Part shown: one piece after another, positions 32,644 to 42,851 of the stretch
Layout: every line of letters begins with the position of its first letter
Numbering within the stretch: the first letter of the stretch is position 1
Origin: Acanthochromis polyacanthus
Taxonomy: Eukaryota; Chordata; Actinopteri; Pomacentridae
Length of the DNA stretch: 64,000 nt
Reading direction: 5' to 3'
Assembly (NCBI RefSeq): GCF_021347895.1
Contig: NC_067122.1
Span: 38,348,215-38,412,214, forward strand
The notes under the pieces: generated by a model
Told to the model about the DNA's origin: nothing
What the model saw: only the letters and a program-made list of their open reading frames with translations
Databases searched by the model: none
Made by a program: the position numbers and the translations under genes

Positions 32644-35169
32644 TCCTGCACACTCCAAAGGACCTCAGTCTCCTCAGCAGGTGGAGACGACTTTGGCCCT
32701 TCTTGTACAGGACCTCTGTGTTGCGTGACCAGTCCAGTTTGTTGTTGAGGTGAACACCCAGGTATTTGTATGAGTCCACTATCTCGATGTCCATACCCTG
32801 GATGTTCACTGGTGCAGTCTGAGGTGTCCTCCTCCTGCGGTAGTCGATGGTCATCTCTTTCATCTTACTGGCGTTGAGCTGCAGATGGTTTCGCTCACAC
32901 CAGTCGACAAAGTCAGAGATTACTGTCCTGTACTCCAGCTCGTCCCCATCAAACACACACCCAACAATGGCTGTATCATCAGAGAATTTCTGGAGGTGAC
33001 AGCTCCCAGAGTTTTAGTGGAAGTCAGATGTGTACATGATGAAGAGAAAGGGAGAGAGCACTGTCCCCTGTAGGGCCCCCATGCTGCTGACCACAACATC
33101 AGAAACACAGTCCTGAAGCCTCACCTACTGTGGTCTGTTGGTGAGGTAGTCGATGATCCAAGCAGCTAGGTGACAGTCTACTCCCGCTCCTTCAAGCTTC
33201 GCCCTGAGCAGAGAAGGCTGGATTGTGTTGAAAGCACTGGAGAAGTCAAAGAACATGACCCTCACAGTGCTGCCGGTGTACTCCAGGTGAGTCAGCGATC
33301 TGTGCAGCAGGTAGACGACTACATCATCCACTCCGATGTTCGGTTGGTAAGCGAACTACAGTGGGTCCAGATTAGGGCTCACCTGGGGGCGTAGGTTCCT
33401 GAGGATGATCCTCTCCATGGTCTTCATCAGATGAGAAGTGAGGGCCACAGGTCTGAAGTGGTTTGGCTCCCTAGGGTTCCTGGTCTTTGAGACAGGAACC
33501 AGGCAGGAAGTCTTCCACAACACAGGAACCCTCTCCAGACTCAGGCTCAGGTTAAAGATGCGCAGCAGCACCTGACAGAGCTGGTCTGCACAGTCTCTGA
33601 GGAGTCTGGAGCCTATTCCATCAGGACCTGCGGCTTTCCTGGTCGTGATCTTTTTTAGCTCACTTCTCACCTGATCAGCTGTTATGGAGAGGCTGGGGGT
33701 GGAGGAGGATGACAGGAGAGGGGGTGATGGTGGTGGTTGTGGGGGGTGACAAGGAGACTGTATGTGGAGTCCAGAGGTGGTGGAGGGTGGGGGGAGGAGG
33801 AGAGGTGTTGTTGGTGGTATAGAGCTGAGGTGTGAAGAAGGAGCTGGTTGGTCAGTGCTTTGATGAGAGGGGGGAGGAGTGGGAGCAGAGTCAAACCTGT
33901 TAAAGAACAGATTCGGCTCATTGGCCCACTCCCGGTCTCCTGCTGCAGCTCCCCTCTCATGGCCTCCACTGTAACCAGAGATGGATCTCAGGTCTTTCCA
34001 GACCTCCCTTGTGTTATTGTTCTTCAGGTGAGATTCCATCTTGGTCCTGTAGCTGGCCTTGTCCGCCTTAATCTTCTTCTTTATCTCCTTCTGCACCCTC
34101 CTCAGCTCCTCTTTGTCCCCTGATCCAAAAACCCTCCTCTTCTCCTTCAGCAAGGCCTTCAGTTCTGGGGTCACCCAGGGTTTGCTGTTAGAGAAGCACC
34201 GTACTTTCCTGGTTGGTACAATGTTCTCTGCGCAGAAGTTAATGTAGTCCGTGATATTGTCTGTCAGTGCATCGATGTACACCCCGTGTGGACCACGCAG
34301 CACATCCCAGTCTGTGGTCTCAAAACAGTCCTGCAGCGCCTCAGTGGCCTCGTCAGACCACTTCTTCACATACCTTATGGTGGGGAGTTGTTTCTTCACC
34401 ATTGGTATGTAAATGGTTGCAGTCTCACCAGGTTGTGATCTGAGCTGCCCAGTGGGGGGAAGGGTGAGGAGCTGTATGCATCTTTGATGTTTGCATACAG
34501 CAGGTCCAGGGTTTTACCGTCTCTGGCATGGCATGTCACGTACTGAGTGAACGTGGGGAGAGTGGCAGAGAGCGATGCATGATTAAAGTCTCCTGAGACG
34601 ATAATAAGAGACTGAGGGTGAGCTGTTTGCAGCTGGGACACTTCACTGTGGATGAGTTCACAGGCTGCAGCCGCATCAGCCGAGGGGGGGATGTACACAG
34701 TAACTGCTATTACATGTGAAAACTCCCGGGGCAGATAGAACAGACGCAGACTGACCGCCAGTAATTCTACATCCTTAGTGCAGAGCCGCTGTTTTACGCT
34801 GATGTGCCCAGCATTACACCATCTCTCATTCACATACATCGCCAGGCCCCCTCCCCTCCTCTTACCCCACTCCCTCACGTCCCGGTCCGCTCTGACGAGA
34901 TGGAATCCATCCAGAGTTAGAATTCAGTCCAGGGTCTGTTCATTCAGCCATGACTCAGTAAAGAGGCTGCTCTCCCTGTTCACTTTATTTCACCCTGCCC
35001 ACTTTTAATTCTTCGTTGTTCCACATTTTGTCTTCTCCCTTCCGGTCAGCCCTTTCCGGGTAGCCGGCTCCGCAGAGTTACAGCATCAAAACGTCAACAG
35101 ACGCGACACCAGGGGCTCCAAAATGGGAACAAACGGCAAGTTTTATTAGGAGAACGGATGGTCTTGCGT

Positions 35170-36800
35170 TCCCTCATCCATCGACCATGTCAGTGTGGGT
35201 TGATGACATGAGAAAGTGGCCGGAGATCTCATATGGCGACATTTTTAACTACTTTGTGCTAGCAGTAACGGTGCGGTGGAGACAACAGGATGCTCCTGCA
35301 TCGCTGGATTTGGACAGTGCAGTCATGCAGCCTCAATATTATGGAAGGTAAAAGTCCTACACCGTACTCTTCTTTTTGTCATGACTTGTTTTGCCATCAT
35401 TGTTATCATTACTATAATTACTGAAGAAAAGTTTTCTCTATTAAAAAACGGTGGCACTTGAGACAGTAATATTTGTTGCTTTTTGCGTGTAATACATGCT
35501 TAAAGTTGTGGTTCTAACATCAAAATGTTTGAAACTATGAACTATTTATTTCTTACATTGTATTTGGACTGCATTTAAGGCTATATTACAGAGTTTTATG
35601 GATATAGCAGAAGTAGAAGTGGTAGTTTTCTTGCTGTTGTGGTGCACGACAACTGAGTGACTAAAGAGGAAACACTGAATATGATTCATTGTATTACATT
35701 GCATTCATTAATATTATATGGGGTGCCATCTGTAAAGCAGCTCATGCTAAAAAAAAAACAGCAACATTTTGTCACGTTTAGCTTCAAACCATGTACAAAC
35801 AAGTGGTGTGAATTTTTTCTGGTGACCTTTTACAACATTTACTGCAATATTTGTCATCTTAGAAATATCTTAAATAGTTTAATGTAATTATTAAATGTCA
35901 GACAAATGATAAATATAAATATACAGGTTAAATATGACATTAACATTTATATTTAGCATTTATATTTATCATTTATGTCTGACATTTAATATTTACATTA
36001 AACTAAGATATGTCTAAGATATTGCAGTTGTTAGAGTTGAATTTGTAAATACATTTATCATAATCGAGCCTTAGAGCATTAACTGTGTGTGCATAGTATT
36101 TTACATGACTATTTTTATAGAATACCACTCACTCACGTCTATCTGCACATATCTCTCCCTCTCTCTCTCTCCCTCGTCTCCACATCCCAGTATATTTCCA
36201 CTCTTTCAGCTTAGCACACCCCCTTGTGTAACTCGAGCTATTTCTTATCTTATGCCATGTCTTCATTTCTGCTCGTGTATAAAATAAACCTTGTATGGGA
36301 GCAGTCTTTGTAGCTCGCACTAATGTGTCTTGTTACACTGTGCTGTGTTGCCCTTGCAAGTAAAATTACAGTCTCCATGTTTTTCTGATTTGGTGAATAT
36401 CTTCTTATGTTATGTGGGAGCTCTCAGCGGAGCTTCTCTCTGACAGCAGTAAATGTTGTAAAAGGTCGCCAGAAAAAAATCACACCACTTGTTTGTACAT
36501 GGTTTGAAGCTAAATGTGACAAAATGTTGCTGTTTTACAGACAGCACCCCATATAATATTAATGAATGCAATGGTTTTCATCGAAGACAGCTGTTAAAGT
36601 TCAAATTGTCTTCTTTTATATCACAAATATAAACTAATCAAATAATCATTTCTGATGACAGGTTGAAAATGCTGTGTCCAGTGGGGTAACTGGCATATCC
36701 TGCACGGATGAACAACGGCTCTGGAATGTGGGGACTCAGAGGAACCTTGGCTCAAAGCGATTGATAGGACAACTGCATACCTGTCTGCCTGCTTGCCAGC
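35170..36800 (+). pseudogene. SWIM zinc-finger / YqaJ-family gene remnant, two exons
   Basis: Exon 1 (about 35170-35347) encodes HVSVWVDDMRKWPEISYGDI FNYFV and, after a frame change, GCSCIAGFGQCSHAASILW. The latter is a SWIM-type C-x-C...C-x-H zinc finger (C-x-C at 35291-35299, C-x-H at 35318-35326). A good splice donor (aag|gtaaaag) follows at 35348. A second exon starts after an acceptor (tgacag) at about 36662 with VENAVSSGVTGISCTDEQRL WNVGT. From memory, this order (WP..YGDI, SWIM, CTDE..WN) precedes the YqaJ exonuclease domain in a repeated fish protein family. The YqaJ nuclease itself is missing. Sequence between the two halves of exon 1 is deleted. It is non-functional. Confidence 0.62.
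35697..36573. repeat. Inverted-repeat element inside the YqaJ-gene intron
   Basis: Arms of about 140 bp at 35697-35842 and 36447-36573 are inverse complements (for example 'attaatattatatggggtgc' left and 'caccccatataatattaatg' right; shared 'acttgtttgtacatggtttg'). The space between holds another palindrome at about 35880-36001 (atgtcagacaaatgataaa and tttatcatttatgtctgaca). No coding capacity. Probably a MITE lying wholly within the predicted intron; no TSD is recognisable. Confidence 0.8.
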
Positions 36801-37601
36801 CTCACCTGCTTGCCAAACCCACCTCTGCTTCAATCCAGCCAGCATCCTGCATAAACTCTCTTTTCCTCCTACAAAAATGCACTTTTTCCTTTATCTCAAT
36901 CTTTCACTTCAGAAATAAATTCTATTACTTTTTTAAACCAAATTCTGTGTTGATGTCTACACTTAAGGCCACACTCAGTCATTACAGCAGTAACTGTTTT
37001 AAAAAATAAGTATTCGTAACATAAACACATTGATAACATTTGTTAATAACAAACAATTTACAAACAGGTCAGAAATTTTAAGATTTATTACAATTATATT
37101 GTAAAGATGTCAGATGAAAGGGGCTTCAGATGGAGTGATGATCTTGCAGCATAGCTGTGTTCAGAGACAGATCCTCCCATTGAGTTTCCACATCACAACG
37201 TGGAGGCATGTGAATGTGGTCATCCTGCTCCTCTGCATCCTTGATGCTGACTGTCATATCTAATTACAAAAAACACAATGAAAATGTTTTTTTATTAGGA
37301 ATTAAACTTCAACCAGAACATCCACAGGGCATGTGAGTGTTGCTAAGGTCCACATAATGACAAGTAGTACAGACTAGCAAGAATTAAAAATACTGAGACT
37401 GACATACGTTGCAAACTTTAAGTCTTACAAGTATCCAGAAATAATGTAAGCTACATTAAGACTGATCAGTGTTCAAAACCACCATCTTAATAAAATTTAA
37501 AATGTAATTTTAGAAATGGTTTCAGTTAATTGTTCATAACTGATCATTCAATGTAATCACAGCATGGATCATGGGAACTTCACGTCAGGCAAAACAATAT
37601 C

Positions 37602-37922
37602 TCACTCACCCCTATCTGACAACCTCTTCAAAGCCCGCCGTGGCTTCTTTACTGGAGCATCATAGCCGAGCCATTTCTCGGGGTAATTGTGCTCCTCTGT
37701 CGGCTCTCTGTCCACAAAATGAAACGAACATACATAATGGCACTTCGGTGCGCACTTAAGGTTTAGCGCTTTCAGCCACAGCCGTATGTGCTCCTCATCT
37801 TTGGGCGGACGATGTAGATTATATGGTGCCCCACAACACTCCGATCTCTCCACATGATGCTCAAAACAGGTTTGTTTCAAAAACTCTCTCCTCTTGGCCC
37901 AGTTATTATGGCAGCCTCGACA
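37602..37922 (-). pseudogene. THAP-like zinc-finger exon of the nested transposon
   Basis: On the minus strand an open frame from about 37922 to 37602 starts with C-R-G-C-H-N-N-W (C-x2-C at 37911-37922). It then has FLKQTCFEHHVERSECCGAP, YNLHRPPKDEEHIRLWLKAL and HYVCSFHFVDREPTEEHNYP, ending with LKRLSDRGE. C-x2-C, a central W and a CSxHF block are THAP zinc-finger features, which bind transposon ends in related elements. The extra Cys-rich insert between them is family-specific. The only nearby ATG is in another frame, so the start is lost or upstream. It lies 140 bp inside the right end of the element. Confidence 0.65.
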
Positions 37923-39321
37923 TCTTGATGAAATAAAATCGCTATCTGGTTAGCTTACACCGCTCGTTCCTTTTGTTGACAACTGCACCTCCGGTCTGAA
38001 GCGGAAATACAGAGACAAAATGCTGCAATATGGCGCCGCCCTAGCGAAGCTGCAAAATAAGGTCAATACTCCCACTGCCTGACCAGCCCCGTCAACTCTT
38101 CCATCTTGTTTGGGAGAGACCTCACATTTCCCATTATCATGGATGGAACGGGCGACTTGTAGCGTCTCCTCTTCTCCCGACGCTTTACTCCCGCCCGGTT
38201 TCCCCTCCTCCTCCTGAGGAGCTCCGCTGGGATGTCTGGTTTCTCCCACCACTGTGGCCTGGTCTGGCTCAGCGCGAACAGCTGATATCGAGTGTAAACA
38301 ATAGAGCCGTGGTTGAACGGGTCGCCAGATGAGAATTTTAAAAGTTCCGAAATAAAGAGTAAAAAAAAGTAGGGGAAGCGCCATTTGTACATCCATTGTT
38401 GCACTGTACAAATGCGGTGCACCCACTTGGAGAACGGAATAAAAAGGAAAGAAAAAAACTATGAGAATAACTAAAAACACCTAGAGTTAACAGAGGTTAA
38501 TTCATAGTTTCTTCATGCCCACAAGCATCCATGTGGTGCAAAATTCAGCACAATGAAGTATGTGACCGTGTTGAAGGCACATGTGCCAGTTACACAAAAC
38601 TGATGTTGTGCATTCGGCATTAATCACACTTTTTGGGTTCATCCTTTAAAGAATACACAGAGACACAACTGGGGCCTGTTGAGAAAACGACAAACCCCAG
38701 GGGAGTGATGAAGATGGCTGCTGACAGGAAGAATACATACCATCCACCTTTTCAATGATGGTTTGACTCTCATTAAACACCGTGTCTCTGAATTCACTCT
38801 CCCAGGATATGCAACGTGAGCCGATAAATCCTTAAGTAACAAAGAAACAAGAAAACTGAAAAGGAAACAAGTGGCCATAATTCAGCACTAGTTAACCCTA
38901 GTCAGCAAAGTAGGAATTTTAGTATGGATAGAAGTGCATGTACCATCAGGGTCTGGATCAGGTGTGATCTTTCCAGGATTTGGTCTTAAAAATGATGAAA
39001 ATGCACATTTATATACACATACAAGTTTATACAAACTGATGTGGTGGCGAAAGGTCAAACAAAAGCTGTTGCTGAGTTTCATCATGGAAAATGAATGTTT
39101 GTTTTTTTAAAATATCTTTTGTGTGTGTGTGTCCGTATTTCTTTCACTGTATATCGGGAAGTTACTTGTTGTTATGGTCCTTTACTGCGGCACTACTCTT
39201 CCTCCGTTGTAATCATCTGTATTGCATACAGCTTCATATGTTGTTCAGCACCTTTATCCACCCGGCCTACACTCTGGAGCTGAAGCTGGATTGGAGTAGG
39301 TCAGACTTCAGCCTCCAATCA

Positions 39322-39889
39322 CGATACACAGCCCGATCTCACGAGGATTCGTGAAACTGTCACGTAAGTTTTAGTTTCGGTTTCGTGCGCACCAACACGA
39401 TTTCGTCATGTTTTTCGTGCCGCTCACCACGAAATGCGCACCAATGTATTTTAAACGGCGGACTTTTCGTGCCACTCAGAACGTATTTCAAAAGAATGTG
39501 TATATTATATTTTTAATGTAAAATCGTGGCGAATCCAACGCTATATTTTGCATGACATCGTCCCTAAACATAACCCTAACCATAACCCTAACCATAACCT
39601 AACCATAACCTAACCATAAGCCGGTGGTACACTTACCAATTTGCATAGGAATTTCAAGAATGTCCGGCGGCCGCAAACGCGATCACACAAGCAGTATACG
39701 CCGATGGACAGCTTAGATCGTCATGAATCCGCCGGTATAAACCACTTTCAGATGTGATTACCACAGCGAAAAACATTTCGTGGTGAGCGGCACGAAAAAC
39801 ATGACGAAATCGTGTTGGTGCGCACGAAACCGAAACTAAAACTTACGTGACAGTTTCACGAATCCCCGTGAGACCGGGTTGCGATACAC
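39322..39889. mobile_element. Foldback DNA element with 100-bp arms and 8-bp TSD
   Basis: The 8-bp direct repeat cgatacac at 39322-39329 and 39882-39889 brackets the element 39330-39881. Its arms (39330-39432 and 39781-39881) are inverted copies over about 100 bp, for example 'ttcgtgaaactgtcacgtaa'. Inside are degenerate ccctaaccataa repeats (about 39567-39621) and the shared core (about 39697-39770, containing gaatccgccggtataaac). No protein is encoded. An 8-bp TSD points to a hAT-type transposase acting in trans; that is inference. Confidence 0.9.
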
Positions 39890-40189
39890 GTTGGCTTTCA
39901 AAAGGCTCATTCATCTGGCATTTGGCGGCATTTCTTCTTGGAAGAAGTTGAACCTACCAGGTGTACTCTATTAAACTTATGTCTTTAGTCAGTGTATGTG
40001 AGGGGTAAAGGAGAGTGAGGGACTTTTGAATTATTGAATGCTGAAAAATAGAGAATTCATTGTTAGTTTTAGTTAAGTTGTGCTACTGCGGCTGTACTTT
40101 GGTTTTAGAGATGAGCAGTGAGGGAATTTTTTGTATTGGTTATCTTTTACTTTCTATCCTGTTTGGTAACACACACAACAGTTGTTTGC

Positions 40190-40675
40190 CTTTGGTTATA
40201 TTTATTTCTTTATTCAGTAGCATCCGTATTCAAGGCATCAGTGGAATCCATCTTCCTCTATGGATCTGACTCCTGGTCACTAATGAAGATTCTCTCAAAA
40301 GACTTGATGAGACTTATATCAGAATGTTACGGATGGTACAAAACATCTCCTGGAAATCACATCTCAGCAACAAGTTGCTATATGATTCACATGCACACTT
40401 GTCAACCATTATTAGGAAATGTAGACCAGCCCTGGCTGGACATGTGATGAGACACAACGAAGCAACTGATTAGGTACTGCTATGGAAACCTGACACTATC
40501 AGAAGGGTTGGCAGGACTAGCACAACATTAAGGAAGGTGGTAGAAGAAGACACTGGTCTGGAAGGCAAAGAACTTTTGACTACAGTGTTGGACAGAGGGA
40601 GCTGGAGGAAGAACTTTATTCATGTCACCGATTCTGTCGGATGCACTTGACTGACTGACTGACTGAGCACCCGCT
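40190..40675 (+). pseudogene. LINE reverse-transcriptase C-terminal fragment
   Basis: The broken frame gives ASVESIFLYGSDSWSLMK, then YTRMLRMVQNISWKSHLSNK and RPALAGHVMRHNEATD. These are typical of the region downstream of the polymerase in several fish LINEs (GxxxW.L then MLR.....W....N..LY......AGH..RH). The fragment ends in a short tandem tail, (gact)n, at 40658-40668, as for a LINE 3' end. It is 5'-truncated with frame breaks and a stop (TGATTAG context at about 40468). The clade is undecided (RTE- or CR1-like). Confidence 0.6.
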
Positions 40676-42851
40676 TGCCATCAACCCCCTCACATTTTGT
40701 ATTGCTGTGGACTTGACCTATCAACTAAGTCTCTGCCTGTCCCTCTGGAAATCAGTGTTTGTTCTGCTTTTTTTTGCGTCTCCTCGACTACCCTAGACAG
40801 TTGAGTTGTAATACTGTGTGTAATTTTTATCATTCCTTTTCCAGTCCCAGCAGATGACATCTGAATTATCAGTGTGCTGGAGGCTGCAGGTGTCCTCAAC
40901 AAAGTTGTGTAGGTTTTTATACTCTACCACCAATTGGCTCAAAAGTAGTTTTGCTGTCACAGAAGCCTGCTTGTAGGTTTACACCGATCATTCACAAGAT
41001 TAAAATGAACTCTCTAAGTTTGTCTACAAAAATGCTCTGACACAATGGGCCATGGAGTTGTGGGGGACCTGGGACCCACAGGACCTGGGGACTGGGAATG
41101 TCGTGCAGCACCATAACATTAACAGTGGATCCTTTTGGTTAACCAATCGAAAATGTTTCAGGACATCATTTTGATGCTCCTTTAGAGGCCGGATCAATGC
41201 CTTGGAATCTTGGTTGTGTTCCTTGAGCTGCTTCTGAGTATTTTTAGCAGTATAGTGGGGTTCATTGTCCTCCGATGGGAGGCCGGTATGTGCTCTGGAG
41301 TGACGTTAAGGTGGGTGGTACGAGTCAAAGTCACATCAACATAAATGTCAGGACCCAAGGTTTCACCTGTCAGAGGGTTCAGTGTTGTGACTGATTGATG
41401 TACATCTTATGACCATAAAAAGCATCCCCACCTCAGCTGAACAGATGAATAGACTACCACCACAGCCTTCTAATGGAAAACTCAGAACATACATCATCCT
41501 GCACATCGAGGGTCAAACATCCAAATCAAGAAGCAATATGCAAAACACTTTTCTTTTATTGAGGGTGACTTTAAAGCCACACATGCTACTTTCCACCACC
41601 TCGAACATACTTTCTGCTTTACTACATCCTGTTTACTGCATTTTGGCTCAACACTGTCACTGTGAAATGCAAATATGTCCAAATGTATGCAGTTCCTGGG
41701 GATACTGGGATGACACAACCATATGGGGTGTTGCTAACAGCGTAAAAAGTCTGACACACCATCACAGTGTAGCTACAGGCATGACTAAGCAATGATTTGT
41801 CTCAGTAGTGTCCCAGAAAAGTAGCTGTGGGCACAAACCTAGATGGCAAAATGATAAAATGATGACTGGACATCACATTGGCAATCATTTCAAGTGAGGA
41901 GGGCCGCTGATGCTAATACTCTTCACATACAGCAAATTAAGGCAGTGGAGGTGGATCTGTTTGAAATACCATCACTTGCCTGTGTTTCTGATTCGCTTGT
42001 CAGGCTCAAGTCCCTGCGGCACACAAACAAACTGCAGTGCTGCTGTTTGCTGTGTAACATGCCAACACACACACAATGAGGCGCTGACCGAGCGATGTCT
42101 ACTCGCTGCCCGGAGCGTTTGGATGCATCCAGCTGAATCATCCTGGACCTCAAAGAAGCATTGTTGTTCACAGGAGTAAATGATTGGATTGTCTGAGCGT
42201 ACTCATGCCCGAATCACATTTCACCACAACCGGCTGGAGTGGACGGGTGCACAGCTTCCTCAAACTGCTCTCGGACGTCATCGCCACAGCCAGGTTCTAA
42301 CTCGACTGAGAGAAATCTTTTTAATAGGCTCTCCACAGATCTTTTGAGAAGACTTGAGGAACCAGAGGCAATTCTCACTGCTTGATTACTGGTTGATTTC
42401 AACCCTTCCTGCAGCAAAGTGTTGTGAGAGTGTGGACAAAAAGGCGAGAAGAAACTACTCTTTCATTCACACCTTCTGGAAAATGTAGTTCTTCTCCAGC
42501 AGGTGGTGAAGACAAGAAAAAGCTCAAATTACCAATTTATGAATCATTCTTTTACAAATCCAACACTTTTGTATTACCTACATACACTGTATGGATATAT
42601 GTGGCACTTCAATGTCAGAAAGAAGTTCTGAGCAGAGAAAGGGTAGAAAAGTTAAGTAAATTGTAGTAAAAATGGGACTCATATTTGTACTGTATTTAGC
42701 TCAGGTCAGTGTTTCTGTCCTGCATATGACTGTCTGTGTGCATGTGTGTGTGTGAGAGAGAGCATTGATTAACATTTGAGTCCATTATCAGTGTCCTAAT
42801 TATAACTGCTTGATTTCCAATTAGATGCTGCCGAGCAGAAAATCAGTAATC
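40676..42851. other. No gene recognised
   Basis: Several motif-free short frames. Nothing supported; the 41.05-41.40 kb part has the look of an old, decayed repeat but I cannot place it. Confidence 0.4.

Larger units (their letters stand above)
34979..38066. mobile_element. THAP plus SWIM/YqaJ-type DNA transposon (ISL2EU-like), deleted
   Basis: A 3.09-kb block that interrupts the LINE between its N-terminal region and endonuclease. Imperfect inverted ends: left ttcactttatttcacc, right (inverted) ttgaccttattttgca, with a second matching block inside ('cattttgtct' and 'ttccgstcag', s = c or g). SWIM/YqaJ-like exons run inward from the left on the plus strand, and a THAP-like exon runs inward from the right on the minus strand. 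From memory, a THAP-containing transposase plus a YqaJ protein is the gene set of ISL2EU (IS4EU) transposons, a PIF/Harbinger-related group. The LINE reads across the gap without loss and I see no clear TSD. The transposase catalytic part is absent. Confidence 0.6.
31642..38422 (-). pseudogene. LINE ORF (endonuclease and reverse transcriptase), broken
   Basis: Read on the minus strand: N-terminal basic segment and SMIMGNVRSLPNKMEELTGL (about 38150-38070), then after the nested transposon SSLFTESWLNEQ and GGGLAMYVNERW, SGDFNHASL and GSSDHNLV of the endonuclease (34878-34396). Next come NSKPWVTPELKALLKEKRR, TTRKAAGPDGIGSRLL, HFRPVALTSHLMKTMERI, VMFFDFSSAFNTIQPSLL, the catalytic FSDD at 32975-32986, NIQGMDIEIVDSYKYLGVHL and LRRLRSFGVCRTL. 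After the solo LTR it resumes as LRTFYDSVVVSAVFYAVVCW to RLYNTSITD at about 31642. Stops and frame changes occur around 33000-33360 and 34910. The presumed role is target-primed reverse transcription; the copy is inactive. Confidence 0.88.
31441..38460 (-). mobile_element. L2/jockey-like LINE with two nested insertions
   Basis: A minus-strand LINE whose 5' part lies at about 38067-38460, middle at 32639-34978 and 3' part at 31441-31997. The 3' tail on the minus strand ends in TTATCTTA-type repeats after 'gggaaatttccccgatcaca', a fish LINE signature. The element is interrupted by a solo LTR (31998-32638) and a DNA transposon (34979-38066). Removing these leaves about 3.3 kb of continuous LINE. 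The exact 5' end and TSD are not resolved. Confidence 0.85.

Noticed and set aside
41050..41400. Possible old transposon remnant
   Set aside because: It resembles decayed repeat sequence only vaguely; no frame or ends could be supported.
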